A DNA stretch of 51,199 bases from Calderihabitans maritimus (GCF_002207765.1 NZ_BDGJ01000087.1:2755-53953), one strand, 5' to 3'. Positions 23,361 through 32,270 are shown, counted from the stretch's first letter. Notes: generated from the sequence alone by a model not told the origin. Program-made: numbers and translations.

Positions 23361-24821
23361 ATGGAACAGTTAACTTCGGTACTCCAACAGGTGTCAAGGA
23401 TAGCGCGCGAGAAAGACGTCCAGGTCTATTTGGTAGGGGGAGTAGTGAGAGATCTCTGTCTGAATGAACCTAGCCGGGATGTGGACCTCTTGGTGGAGGG
23501 GGAAGCAGGTAATTTTACAAGGGCAGTGGCCCAAGCTCTGAAGGGGACGCTGGTTCCTCTTGACCCGGCAAGAGGTATAGAGAGAATTGCCCTCAAAGGA
23601 GGCGGAGATTGCCGCCTGGATTTAGCCTATTTGAAGGAGAACACTTTAGAAGAGGATCTCAAACAAAGAGATTTTACTATAAATGCTATGGCGTTAAAAC
23701 TAGAAGATTATTTTAACCGAGGAATATGGTGGAATCATATCATTGATCCTTTAGGAGGTCAAAAAGATCTGGCTCTCGGCGTTGTTCGGGCGACATCCCC
23801 GGATGTTTTCCGACGTGATCCTTTACGCATCTTGCGGGCCTATCGCCTGGCGGCGCAAAAAGGATTTCATATACATCCATCAACGGAAGACCTGATAAGA
23901 AAACACAGTCATTACCTCAGATCGGTAGCCGGAGAGAGGTTGAAAGAAGAACTGGAAGCCTTGTTACGCATACCGAAGTCTTACCATTACCTCTATGATA
24001 TGGCTGAGAAAAGCGGAGTTCTAGAGCATATTTTTCCAGAAATTAGTTCCATGCGGAAGACAGGACAGAATTATTATCATGCGGAAAATGTTTGGTTCCA
24101 CTGTCTACGGTGTTACCGGGTGTTGGAGACGATGCTCTCCCGGCGGGAGTGGCCACCAACCATCGTCCAGCCGCTGGAGCAGTATTTGGCTCAGCCGGTG
24201 AGTGCCACGGCTGAAAAAGGGACCCTGCTTAAACTGGTAGCTTTGTTTCACGATGTGGGGAAAATTGATACCCAGCGGTGGCGAGAGGATGGACGGATTT
24301 CCTTTCCCGGACATGATCGGGCTGCCCTGAAGTATGTGGAGACCTACGGAGACCGCTTGCGATTGAGCAACCGCGAAAAAAATTTCTGGTCCCATATAAC
24401 CCGCTTACATATGTGGCCCCTTAGTCTATACTGTGAGCCGGAAATAACAGCCCGGGCAATACACCGTTTCTTCCGGTCGGCCGGTGAGGAAAGTCCCGGG
24501 GTACTCTTGCTTTCGCTGGCTGACGTAACGGCTACGAGGGAGGCGGCGGGCGTGGTGGAGGAAATTGCCTCCTATCGCCGGTTCATTTTCAATTTTTTGC
24601 ACAAGTATTTTCACGAGTTTGACCGGTATGTAGAACCACCGGTTCTGGTCAACGGAAAAGATCTTGCCACCGAAATAGGGTTGGAACCGGGCCCTGCCAT
24701 AGGATGGTTATTGAAAGAAATTAAAGCTGCTCAGGTTGAAGGCTTGGTACGAACCAGGGACGATGCTCTTCAGTGGGCCCACAGCCTATGGGAGAAGAAA
24801 AATGGCCGGGACGATGACTGA
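23361..24821 (+). CDS. CCA-adding enzyme / poly(A) polymerase family protein with HD domain
   Basis: 486 residues. The nucleotidyltransferase head has LVGGVVRDLCLN, the catalytic carboxylates in SRDVDLLVEG and RQRDFTINAMA. RRDPLRILRAYRLAAQKGF is the RNA-binding neck signature. A C-terminal HD domain (VALFHDVGKID, and FPGHDRAALKYVE) suggests phosphohydrolase activity. It may be the tRNA CCA-adding enzyme or an A-adding paralogue; sequence motifs alone do not separate them here. GGTGGTGATT lies before ATG 23361. Confidence 0.88.
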   Translation: MEQLTSVLQQVSRIAREKDVQVYLVGGVVRDLCLNEPSRDVDLLVEGEAGNFTRAVAQALKGTLVPLDPARGIERIALKGGGDCRLDLAYLKENTLEEDLKQRDFTINAMALKLEDYFNRGIWWNHIIDPLGGQKDLALGVVRATSPDVFRRDPLRILRAYRLAAQKGFHIHPSTEDLIRKHSHYLRSVAGERLKEELEALLRIPKSYHYLYDMAEKSGVLEHIFPEISSMRKTGQNYYHAENVWFHCLRCYRVLETMLSRREWPPTIVQPLEQYLAQPVSATAEKGTLLKLVALFHDVGKIDTQRWREDGRISFPGHDRAALKYVETYGDRLRLSNREKNFWSHITRLHMWPLSLYCEPEITARAIHRFFRSAGEESPGVLLLSLADVTATREAAGVVEEIASYRRFIFNFLHKYFHEFDRYVEPPVLVNGKDLATEIGLEPGPAIGWLLKEIKAAQVEGLVRTRDDALQWAHSLWEKKNGRDDD

Positions 24822-24949
24822 CGGAAGGGGGTTGAATAGGGTGGGGGCAGGAAAGGAGAATAATTGGAGTAAGCTTGTTGAACAGTGGGCATAACCGGGA
24901 AAAAGAGAGAAAACGCAACAAAAAAGGTTCTGAAAGGAGTGGATCCCAG

Positions 24950-25987
24950 TTGAGGGGAGAGAAGATTTTAGCGATAGATATCGGTGGCGGTACTCAGGAT
25001 ATACTTCTATACGATCCGGAAAAAAGAATAGAAAATTGCGTTAAACTGGTACTGCCTTCTCCTACCGTCCTGGTGTCTCAACAAATCGAAGAGGCAACCA
25101 GGAATCGGGAGCCTGTTTTCTTATATGGAAACTTGATGGGGGGCGGCCCGTGCACTCGTGCTATACGCCGTCACCTGGCAGAAGGACTGCAGGTATACGC
25201 AACTCCCTTAGCGGCTAAAACCATAAAAGATGATTTGGAAATAGTACAGGCTCTAGGAGTAGAAATTGTGGAAGAACAGCCGCCGGGTACCAAACCCATC
25301 CGCATGGGGGATGTTGATCTTGATACGCTGCAGGAGGCCCTGGGTTTATACGGAGTAAAACTTCCCCGAAAATACGCGGTTGCAGTTCAGGATCACGGAG
25401 AAAGTATAGGAGAAAGCAATCGGCTGTTCCGCTTCCGTCACTGGCGCCGCTTTATCGAGGATGGCGGACGTTTAGAGGATCTGGCCTACCAGCAAATTCC
25501 TTCTTATTTAACTCGCATGCGGGCGGTGCAGCAGGATGCACCGGGCGCCATGGTAATGGATACGGGCAGCGCTGCCATCTGGGGGGCTCTATGTGACCCT
25601 CAGGTATCCAAACGGCTTGCGGAAGGAATAATCGTAGTAAATATTGGAAACCAGCATACGGTGGCCGTTTTGATAAAGGAAAGGAGAGTAATGGGACTTT
25701 TTGAGCACCACACCGGTCTTATGAATAAGGAAAAGTTGGGGGATTACTTGGACAGATTTCGCCGGGGGGTTTTATCGCATGAAGAAGTTTTCAGCGACGG
25801 TGGCCACGGTTCGTATATCAGCTCAGAATACAATGGGGAGGAGGGTTTTGAATTTTGGGTGGTTACAGGTCCTAACCGGTATTTAGCTGAAGGACTCCCG
25901 GTTTACTTTGCCGTGCCCTATGGAGACATGATGTTGAGTGGTTGCTTCGGACTTGTAGCCGCTTATAACGAACATTTTTTAACTTAG
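24950..25987 (+). CDS. DUF1786 family protein with ASKHA-like ATPase features
   Basis: About 345 residues starting at TTG 24950, which is 10 bases after AAAGGAG; the open frame upstream codes an unlikely lysine-rich leader. ILAIDIGGGTQDILLYD is a phosphate-1 loop like that of actin/hexokinase-fold ATPases, and IIVVNIGNQHTVAVLIKERRVMGLFEHHTGLM would be the second. The family is common in anaerobes and archaea; its function is unknown. Confidence 0.8.
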   Translation: MRGEKILAIDIGGGTQDILLYDPEKRIENCVKLVLPSPTVLVSQQIEEATRNREPVFLYGNLMGGGPCTRAIRRHLAEGLQVYATPLAAKTIKDDLEIVQALGVEIVEEQPPGTKPIRMGDVDLDTLQEALGLYGVKLPRKYAVAVQDHGESIGESNRLFRFRHWRRFIEDGGRLEDLAYQQIPSYLTRMRAVQQDAPGAMVMDTGSAAIWGALCDPQVSKRLAEGIIVVNIGNQHTVAVLIKERRVMGLFEHHTGLMNKEKLGDYLDRFRRGVLSHEEVFSDGGHGSYISSEYNGEEGFEFWVVTGPNRYLAEGLPVYFAVPYGDMMLSGCFGLVAAYNEHFLT

Positions 25988-26067
25988 TTCCGCCCAGGCC
26001 AGGGTTATGCAACAGGCAAATGAAATTATCACCAAAGAACTGTTCAGCTAAAAATTTTGAAAAGCGT

Positions 26068-26101
26068 AACCGCGTCCCTGCTATAGAGTGGGGACGCGGT
26101 T
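26068..26101. terminator. Hairpin between convergent genes
   Basis: AACCGCGTCCC (26068-26078) and GGGACGCGGTT (26091-26101) pair perfectly over 11 bases with a 12-base loop. It lies between the convergent DUF1786 and thioredoxin-like genes. Neither side has a proper T run, so termination is plausible but unproven. Confidence 0.5.
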
Positions 26102-26145
26102 GTTAATTGCTCTTCTTCTAGACCTTTTTCGAGAGGGAAGCCCAC

Positions 26146-26382
26146 TTATTGCTTTGTTAAGAGGCGTTTGATTTCTTCCGTGTTCAGGACTCGGCCGGCG
26201 GCTACAACTTTACCGTTAATTACAAGAGCCGGTGTAGACATAACGCCATATTTCATGATTTCGGCTACGTCTTCAATTTTTTGTATGTCTGCGTCTATAC
26301 CCAGTTCTGCAGCGGCATTGAATACATTTTGCTCCAGTTGGGCACAGTTTTTACATCCTGCCCCTAACACCCTGATTTTCAT
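26146..26382 (-). CDS. Small thioredoxin-like redox protein
   Basis: 78 residues: MKIRVLGAGCKNCAQLEQNV carries a CxxC at C10 and C13, and STPALVINGKVVAAGRV has the cis-proline loop of thioredoxins. It is the 'redox-active disulfide protein 2' type. GGAGGTGGGATA precedes the ATG on the minus strand. It is the last gene of the permease transcript and is often found beside UPF0718 permeases and ArsR regulators. Confidence 0.9.
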   Translation of the reverse strand: MKIRVLGAGCKNCAQLEQNVFNAAAELGIDADIQKIEDVAEIMKYGVMSTPALVINGKVVAAGRVLNTEEIKRLLTKQ

Positions 26383-26409
26383 TATCCCACCTCCTCACTT
26401 TTGGCCTCC

Positions 26410-27366
26410 TTACAGAATAAAGTTAAACAAATACCCCACCATGACAATACTCACTCCGGTGATAGATACAAATATACCTATTAAACGAGGCTTAATTACT
26501 TTTCTCAGAATAATCATTTCCGGTAAAGAGAGGGCAGTAACGGCCATCATAAAGGCCAGGGCAGTGCCTATGGCCACACCTTTACCGATCAATGCTTCTA
26601 CTACTGGAATGGTGCCGATTGCGTTGGAATACAAGGGGATACCGAGGGCAACGGCCACAAATACTGCCAAAGGGTTACCCCTTCCCGCGTATTCAGTCAA
26701 GAAATTCTCCGGTACATAACCATGAATTATCGCGCCTACAGCGATCCCGATTAGAATAAAAAGCCAGACTCTTTTAACAATATCTTTCACATTGGCTTTG
26801 GCAAACTGGACCCGGTCTTTCCAGGTCATCTTTTCTTCTTCTCTTTGCCCCGTGGTAATCTGGTAAACGTACTCTTCTACATATTTTTCCAGTCCCAATT
26901 TGCCAATTATTATCCCGCCGAAGGTTCCGATGAGCACACCGGTAATTACATAGACTAATGCAATTTTAAGGCCGAAAAGCCCAACGAGCATAACCAAGGC
27001 CACTTCATTGACAATGGGCGAGGTAATTAAGAAAGAAAAAGTCACTCCCAGAGGTATTCCTGCTTCTACAAAGCCGATGAACAGAGGTACGGAAGAACAG
27101 GAACAGAAGGGAGTTACTATGCCTAACAAGGACGCCATTAGATGGGCGGTGAAGCCGCCGAACTTGCTCAAGACCTGCCTGGTTTTTTCCGGGGGAAAGA
27201 AACTGCGAATATACGAGATGGCAAAAATCATGAAGCTGAGAAGAAGAAGTATCTTCAGAGAATCATAGATAAAAAAGTGCAGACTTTCGCCCAGACGGGA
27301 GTTAATACTGATACGAAAAACGTTTTCTACCAGTAGCCTAACAAGGTGAGACAACAATGCGCTCAC
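26410..27366 (-). CDS. UPF0718-family permease (ArsP-like)
   Basis: 318 residues with about eight membrane helices. The conserved cysteine motif TPFCSCSSVPLFIGF lies near residues 85-98. FLITSPIVNEVALVMLVGLFG and GIPLYSNAIGTIPVVEALIGKG are the paired re-entrant signatures of the family. Relatives export organoarsenicals or act with thioredoxin-like partners. The annotated start is GTG 27366, but AAAGGA directly before it suits TTG 27357 or 27354 better. It is divergent from arsR and probably repressed by it. Confidence 0.88.
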   Translation of the reverse strand: MSALLSHLVRLLVENVFRISINSRLGESLHFFIYDSLKILLLLSFMIFAISYIRSFFPPEKTRQVLSKFGGFTAHLMASLLGIVTPFCSCSSVPLFIGFVEAGIPLGVTFSFLITSPIVNEVALVMLVGLFGLKIALVYVITGVLIGTFGGIIIGKLGLEKYVEEYVYQITTGQREEEKMTWKDRVQFAKANVKDIVKRVWLFILIGIAVGAIIHGYVPENFLTEYAGRGNPLAVFVAVALGIPLYSNAIGTIPVVEALIGKGVAIGTALAFMMAVTALSLPEMIILRKVIKPRLIGIFVSITGVSIVMVGYLFNFIL

Positions 27367-27377
27367 ATCCTTTCTTT

Positions 27378-27395
27378 AGTATATTCGCAAATACT
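27378..27395. promoter_or_regulatory. Dyad in the permease-arsR intergenic region
   Basis: AGTAT-ATTCGCAA-ATACT, a 5-base dyad just upstream of the permease start on the minus strand. It may be an ArsR half of the divergent control region. The repeat is short, so the call is tentative. Confidence 0.3.
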
Positions 27396-27489
27396 TATAT
27401 ATTTTACGATAATAATATACTACACGAGGCGAAACTTGGCAAGAATTTTTCCAGGGAAAAGGTAGAAGTTGTCGGTCTTTGACCTGAGT

Positions 27490-27503
27490 GTTAATATATT
27501 AAC
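27490..27503. promoter_or_regulatory. Perfect palindrome upstream of arsR, candidate operator
   Basis: GTTAATATATTAAC is a perfect 14-base palindrome ending 22 bases before the arsR start at 27526. ArsR-family repressors bind AT-rich dyads over their own promoters, which makes this the best operator candidate for the divergent unit. Confidence 0.5.
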
Positions 27504-27525
27504 AAAAATGTATGCGGAGGGTTTT

Positions 27526-27894
27526 ATGGAACGGTATCAAAAGGTATTTAAGGCTTTAGGAGAGATGACTAGGTTAAAGATTATTAAATTATTGGCTGTC
27601 AAGTCATTCTGTGTCTGCGAGCTGGCAGCTCTGTTGGACATGCGTCAGCCGAGAATTTCTCAACATCTAAGAGTACTAAAGGAAGCCGGGCTGGTTACGG
27701 AAAGAAAAGAAGCATACTGGAATTATTATTCGCTGAACCGGGAATATTTGAAGCAAGTATTTGAGGATTTTAACGTGTTTCTAAAGGAAGCCTTGGAGGA
27801 CCATCCGGATTTTAAACCGGTTGCGGCAAGAATCAAACATCTCCATGAAGACAACCGGGTGGCAAGAACCAAGGCGAAACTCAAGAGTAGATAA
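27526..27894 (+). CDS. ArsR-family winged-helix repressor
   Basis: About 122 residues. FKALGEMTRLKIIKLLAVKSFCVCELAALLDMRQPRISQHLRVLKEAGLV is the ArsR HTH, and ERKEAYWNYYSLN is the wing. FCVCEL places two cysteines where arsenic- and metal-sensing members have ELCVCDL, consistent with thiol ligation of As(III) or a metal. ATG 27526 follows GCGGAGGG; an upstream TTG frame has no ribosome site. It diverges from the permease/thioredoxin-like pair. Confidence 0.92.
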   Translation: MERYQKVFKALGEMTRLKIIKLLAVKSFCVCELAALLDMRQPRISQHLRVLKEAGLVTERKEAYWNYYSLNREYLKQVFEDFNVFLKEALEDHPDFKPVAARIKHLHEDNRVARTKAKLKSR

Positions 27895-27939
27895 TAAAAA
27901 GGCCGGATTACCACAAAAACGGTTGTGTCAGATTTCGAG

Positions 27940-27965
27940 GGAACCAAATACTGGTTCCTTTCGTC
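27940..27965 (+). terminator. Terminator after arsR
   Basis: GGAACCA (27940-27946) and TGGTTCC (27952-27958) pair across a 5-base loop, followed by TTTC. It is a modest terminator. Confidence 0.55.
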
Positions 27966-28014
27966 TATTTAAAAGAAAAACATTTAAAAGGCAGGAATTA
28001 TTAACCTTTATAGC

Positions 28015-28057
28015 CAATATTAACCATAATACGACTTATAACGTCGTGATAATATTG
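28015..28057. repeat. Nested dyad upstream of the ABC operon
   Basis: The outer arms CAATATTA (28015-28022) and TAATATTG (28050-28057) enclose ACGAC (28031-28035) and GTCGT (28043-28047). The whole is centred about 80 bases before the ATPase gene. No T run follows, so an operator or a leader structure fits better than a terminator. The rest of the gap 27966-28117 holds no gene. Confidence 0.4.
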
Positions 28058-28117
28058 AAAAAAGTCCTTGTCAAAGAAAGAAACACCTGAATTGTTTTCA
28101 TAAGGAGGCCGGTACTT

Positions 28118-28876
28118 TTGTTGCCATTACTTAAATTACAGGAAATCACCCGTCAATATAAATCAGGGCAGATTCGGGTGAACGCTCTGAAGGGTATTAG
28201 TTTAACGGTTGAGGAGGGTGAATTTGTGTCCATCATGGGTCCCTCCGGTTCCGGTAAATCCACCTTGCTAAATATTATCGGGTGTCTTGACCGGCCAACT
28301 TCCGGCACCTATGAGTTAGCCGGCCAACGCATAGAAAACCTTAGTGACAGCCGGCTGGCAGATATTCGCAATCGTTTCATTGGATTTGTATTTCAGAGTT
28401 TTCACCTGATTCCTGACCTGGATGCCCAAGCTAATGTGGAACTGCCATTAATTTATCGTGGAATGGGCGCTCGAGAGCGCCGCTTCAGGGCAGTACAGGC
28501 TTTGGAAGCAGTGGGCCTGGCAGAGCGAAGGCACCACCGTCCTTCCCAACTTTCGGGAGGAGAGCAACAGCGGGTGGCTATTGCCCGGGCGTTAGTCGGA
28601 GATCCAAAGGTAATCCTGGCCGACGAGCCTACCGGTGCATTAGATTCCCGTTCCGGGCGCAACATCATGGCTATTTTCCAACAGCTTAATCGCGAACGAG
28701 GAATAACCATTGTTCAAGTTACCCATGAAAAAGATATTGCTTGCTACGGCCGCCGGATAGTGTATCTGCTAGACGGGCAAGTGGAGCGGGAAGAAATCCT
28801 GGAGGATCCTCAGGTGGCATTTGGAGAAGCAGCAGTTTCAACTACTGGTTTATTGACGGAGGTGCAAGAGAAGTGA
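28118..28876 (+). CDS. ABC transporter ATP-binding protein (MacB/LolD type)
   Basis: 252 residues. Walker A GPSGSGKSTLLNIIG, Q-loop FVFQSFHLIPD, signature LSGGEQQRVAIARAL, Walker B VILADEPTGALD and the H-loop VTHEKD are all intact. The closest class is the MacB/LolD/SalX exporter ATPases. The TTG start lies 8 bases after AAGGAGG (28103-28109). Its stop overlaps the GTG start of the adaptor gene, so the three exporter genes form one operon. Confidence 0.95.
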   Translation: MLPLLKLQEITRQYKSGQIRVNALKGISLTVEEGEFVSIMGPSGSGKSTLLNIIGCLDRPTSGTYELAGQRIENLSDSRLADIRNRFIGFVFQSFHLIPDLDAQANVELPLIYRGMGARERRFRAVQALEAVGLAERRHHRPSQLSGGEQQRVAIARALVGDPKVILADEPTGALDSRSGRNIMAIFQQLNRERGITIVQVTHEKDIACYGRRIVYLLDGQVEREEILEDPQVAFGEAAVSTTGLLTEVQEK

Positions 28877-30642
28877 TCCAGCGAGTTTCCATGATTATTT
28901 TAATTTTGATCATTGTTTTCGGGGGAGGCACCTATGCTTACCGGCAATTAGTTCCACCACCAGAACAAGAGACACAGGGACCAGTATACTCTACTCAACC
29001 CGTAACCCGTGGGGATATTTCTGTGGGTGTGGAGATAACGGGGACTCTTAATCCTTCCCGTGGAGGTAGCATTCAAGTACCTGGCGGTTACGGACCTATG
29101 AAACCCGGTGTTAATAGTTATATGATCGCGGAAGTACTAGTGGAAGAAGGGACGCCGGTGAAACAGGGCCAGGTGATAATTAGACTGAGTGCGGCGGAAC
29201 TGGAAACCAAAATTAAAAGTTTGGAGGAGCAGCTACAAACAAACCGTGAGTTATTGGCGGAATTAATGGACGTTTCCGTAGAAAAGCTCCACCAGGTTGA
29301 TCCGGCATATGGTATCACTTTACGTGCTCCTATTGACGGCCGGGTAGTAGGCTTGGAAGTGCAGGAAGGGGACGAAGTAAAACAGGGGCAGATAGTAGCC
29401 CGTGTGGTAGACGATTCCCGCTTCCGGATGGTTGTGAAGCTAGCTCCTACCGAGTTTAAACAGGTTAGAACGGGACAGCAAGCCTTTTTGCGTTTTTCTG
29501 AGTTCAACGGGTTTACAAAAGCTCAAGTAACCGATGTCAATCCGAACCCGATACCGGAAGATCTCTCGAAGCTTGCTTTTTCCGGATTTTATGGAACTGG
29601 TACCGGTCAAGGAGTATACGGTTATGTCTATCAGATAACTGTAGAAGGTGAGAATCCCGGACTGATCCGGCCAGGTATGGTTGCTGACGTTGGGCTGGCT
29701 GTGGATTCCGGTTCAAATAGCTCCGGTACTTTCGGAATCAAGTGGTTGCGCTACAAGTCCCAGGTAGAAGCCTTCGTGAAGGAAGAAAGGGTGATAAGCC
29801 GGGCCGATGCTCTCGCTACCCGGGTTTATGTACGGGAAATGGAAATGGTTAAAGCTGGAGATCCGCTGGTTTCTCTCGCTGGAAAAGACCTTCAGAAAGA
29901 CATTGAGGATAAGCTAAACCAAATTCGCGAGCAGGAAATGGAATTGCAGCAGTTACGGGCTCAGCTTAGTCAACTGGAGATCCGTGCTCCTATGGACGGA
30001 ATCGTGGCGCGCCTGGAAAAACAAGCCGGGCAGACGGTACAGCCAGGGGAATGGATTGGCCATATCTATAATACTTCTGATATGCGTTTATGGGGGCAGG
30101 TAGATGATGTGGACGTGCTTTTAGTCCAGCAGGGGGCGCCGGTACAGGTGACTGTCGACGCGCTTCCCGGCAAATCCTTTGAAGGGGTCGTTGAGCGAGT
30201 CGATACTATGGGAAGGGATGAGAATGGAATAACGCGGTTTGGAGTGAATATAAAAGTTAAGGGCACTCCGGAATTGAGACCCGGTATGCAGGCCAAAGCC
30301 TACATCAATGCCGGAAGCGCGGAGGATGTGCTGTTGGTTCCGCTGGAAGCTATTTTTGAGGAAGACGGTCAGGCTAAAGTGGAAATACTCCAACCTGACG
30401 GCATGGTAAAGGTAGTTCCTGTTCAGCTCGGTCTGATGAATGACCGGGTGGCCGAGGTTAAGAGCGGGCTGGAAGAGGGACAACTGGTGATAACCGGTAG
30501 CACCGCAGATCTTCTTCCCAGCCAGCGAATTCAGTCCAATGATACTTTCTTACCCTCTAGCTCGGAAAATAATCAGGAGCAGAATGGGTCACGGAATAAC
30601 CGCACCGGTGGCGGCCAGACTGCCTCGCCGGGTTCCAGATAA
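28873..30642 (+). CDS. MacA-like membrane fusion protein with duplicated lipoyl-type domains
   Basis: About 589 residues from GTG 28873, which overlaps the ATPase stop (GTGA) and follows GGAGGTG. One N-terminal membrane helix (RVSMIILILIIVFGGGTYAY) anchors it. Two biotinyl-lipoyl-like units follow in tandem. The first is around residues 85-180 (AEVLVEEGTPVKQGQVIIRL, then RAPIDGRVVGLEVQEGDEV). The second is around 315-420 (VREMEMVKAGDPLVSL, a coiled-coil hairpin, then IRAPMDGIVARLEKQAGQTV). A beta-barrel and a Ser/Asn/Gly-rich tail complete it. Adaptors normally have one such unit, so the duplication makes it longer than usual. Confidence 0.88.
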   Translation: MIQRVSMIILILIIVFGGGTYAYRQLVPPPEQETQGPVYSTQPVTRGDISVGVEITGTLNPSRGGSIQVPGGYGPMKPGVNSYMIAEVLVEEGTPVKQGQVIIRLSAAELETKIKSLEEQLQTNRELLAELMDVSVEKLHQVDPAYGITLRAPIDGRVVGLEVQEGDEVKQGQIVARVVDDSRFRMVVKLAPTEFKQVRTGQQAFLRFSEFNGFTKAQVTDVNPNPIPEDLSKLAFSGFYGTGTGQGVYGYVYQITVEGENPGLIRPGMVADVGLAVDSGSNSSGTFGIKWLRYKSQVEAFVKEERVISRADALATRVYVREMEMVKAGDPLVSLAGKDLQKDIEDKLNQIREQEMELQQLRAQLSQLEIRAPMDGIVARLEKQAGQTVQPGEWIGHIYNTSDMRLWGQVDDVDVLLVQQGAPVQVTVDALPGKSFEGVVERVDTMGRDENGITRFGVNIKVKGTPELRPGMQAKAYINAGSAEDVLLVPLEAIFEEDGQAKVEILQPDGMVKVVPVQLGLMNDRVAEVKSGLEEGQLVITGSTADLLPSQRIQSNDTFLPSSSENNQEQNGSRNNRTGGGQTASPGSR

Positions 30643-30653
30643 GGGAGGCCGGG

Positions 30654-31988
30654 ATGATGCATCTGTCTCGATGGCTTCGTTACCTCTGGGTTCGGTTCTG
30701 GTTTAGCGCCCAAATGGCCTGGCATGGGGTTTTAGCCAACCCGCTTCGATCCGCCCTGACCATTCTAGGTGTGGCTATAGGAGTTGCTTCCGTAGTCAGC
30801 CTCATGGGTATCGGTGAAGGAGCGCGGAAGGCTGTGGTGCACCAGTTTAAAAGTTTGGGGGCCAACGTAATAGTGATTAGAGCGGAAGACCCGTCCGTGG
30901 AGTTCGAACCTGATGAGGTACCGGAACTGGTAGAAAGGGTTGAGGGTTTGGAGAAAGCTACCCCAGTGGTTCATACCCAATCACTGATGCGATGGAGACG
31001 AGCCAGGGGAATGGTTGATATCCTCCGGGTGAACGAACAGTTTCCTGAGGTGCGCGATCACCCGTTGATCGCCGGACATTTCTTCACCAAGTGGCATGTG
31101 GAGCAGCGTTCACCCGTGGCTGTCCTGGGATATAATTTTGGCACGGGCCTGATGGGAGGGCGTAATCCCGTCGGCCACACTTTTACTCTAAATGGAATTA
31201 CTTTCCGCATCATAGGAGTGCTAGCGCCCAAAGGTGCCGGAAATGCGGAGGAAATTGACAATAAGGTTCTTATTCCCTATACAACGGCACAAAGGTTCGC
31301 TGAGAAGAAGACGGTGGAAGAAATTTGGGGAAAGGCAGGTTCGGCCAGGGAAGCGGAACTGGCGGTGGTACAACTGGGGCGAATTTTTCGGCGCAAGTTA
31401 GGACTAGATCAGAGTGCCCCAACACCAGTACCGGTGAACGGGAAGGAAGGTCTTCCTGAAGGACTGCCGGGCAAACCGCTACCTCCCCGGCCAGGTGGTC
31501 CACCGGAGCCGGAACCAACACCGCCTCCGGTACTGGCTGGAGGGAAGAATTTAATTACCATCACCAACTTGAATCAATTGATAAAGGAAGCAGATAAGGC
31601 CAACAGGGTAATGACTCTTCTGCTAGGGGGAATTGCTGCAGTTTCTTTGCTGGTTGGTGGTTTGGGTATTATGAATATTATGTTGGTAGCGGTAACGGAA
31701 CGTACCGGAGAAATTGGTGTGCGGCGGGCCCTCGGGGCCAAACAAAGCGACCTCCTGGTACAGTTTTTGCTTGAGGCCCTCTATTTGAGCGGGATTGGGG
31801 CTATTGCCGGGGTCGCGGCCGGCATCTGGGGTATTAAAATCTTTTCCCAGTACGGTTTTGAAACAGCAGTGAGTCTTCAGGCCATTGAAATTGCCATTGG
31901 AGTAGCTCTAGCTTCCGGGCTATTATTCGGTGTCTATCCGGCTGTTTCTGCTTCTTCGGTACCGCCGGTGGAGGCACTGCGGCGTTAG
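30654..31988 (+). CDS. MacB-like ABC permease with a proline-rich extracytoplasmic insert
   Basis: 444 residues. The N-terminal membrane helix (LRSALTILGVAIGVASVVSLMGIGEGAR) leads to a MacB periplasmic domain. Three C-terminal helices with the FtsX signature (GGLGIMNIMLVAVTERTGEIGVRRALGAKQSDLLVQFLLEA) complete the fold. Between the two lies a proline-rich stretch at about residues 260-300 (GLPGKPLPPRPGGPPEP and onward) that MacB proteins usually lack. With the ATPase and adaptor it forms a tripartite-style exporter in a Gram-positive-type genome. The cargo is unknown. Confidence 0.9.
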   Translation: MMHLSRWLRYLWVRFWFSAQMAWHGVLANPLRSALTILGVAIGVASVVSLMGIGEGARKAVVHQFKSLGANVIVIRAEDPSVEFEPDEVPELVERVEGLEKATPVVHTQSLMRWRRARGMVDILRVNEQFPEVRDHPLIAGHFFTKWHVEQRSPVAVLGYNFGTGLMGGRNPVGHTFTLNGITFRIIGVLAPKGAGNAEEIDNKVLIPYTTAQRFAEKKTVEEIWGKAGSAREAELAVVQLGRIFRRKLGLDQSAPTPVPVNGKEGLPEGLPGKPLPPRPGGPPEPEPTPPPVLAGGKNLITITNLNQLIKEADKANRVMTLLLGGIAAVSLLVGGLGIMNIMLVAVTERTGEIGVRRALGAKQSDLLVQFLLEALYLSGIGAIAGVAAGIWGIKIFSQYGFETAVSLQAIEIAIGVALASGLLFGVYPAVSASSVPPVEALRR

Positions 31989-32107
31989 GGTAAAAAAGGA
32001 AAGATATTTACAAGATGACATTATCACGAGATAAACACAACTTTTTTGCTTTGTTTCAAGCCTCAATGGTGACTCCCACCAGACCAAGTGGCTAGATGGT
32101 TGAGCGT

Positions 32108-32144
32108 AGAGGGATATTCACGACAAGATTTCCCTCTTTTTTTG
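32108..32144 (+). terminator. Terminator of the ABC exporter operon
   Basis: AGAGGGA (32108-32114) pairs with TCCCTCT (32131-32137) across a 16-base loop, and a T run continues to 32143. It separates the exporter from the sigma-54 operon. Confidence 0.8.
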
Positions 32145-32184
32145 TGCTATGGCTGGGAATCTATTGCAACTACAACATAAACAC

Positions 32185-32200
32185 ATTGCAAAAATGCAAA
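32185..32200. promoter_or_regulatory. Upstream activator site 1 (ATTGCA-N4-TGCAA)
   Basis: ATTGCA-AAAA-TGCAAA, with a further TTGCAA half-site at 32164-32169. It lies about 215 bases before the sigma-54 element and shares its form with two further copies downstream. It is a candidate enhancer for the activator encoded at 41009. Confidence 0.55.
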
Positions 32201-32270
32201 ACGGAGGAAGGAGGTAGTGTGTTTGGTTTGGCCCTAAGTAACCATACTCGTATATTTTGAGGACTATTTT

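Noticed and set aside
26068-26101. Hairpin considered as a riboswitch or small RNA
   Set aside because: It is a simple 11-pair stem between convergent genes without conserved internal motifs; a terminator or spacer hairpin is sufficient.
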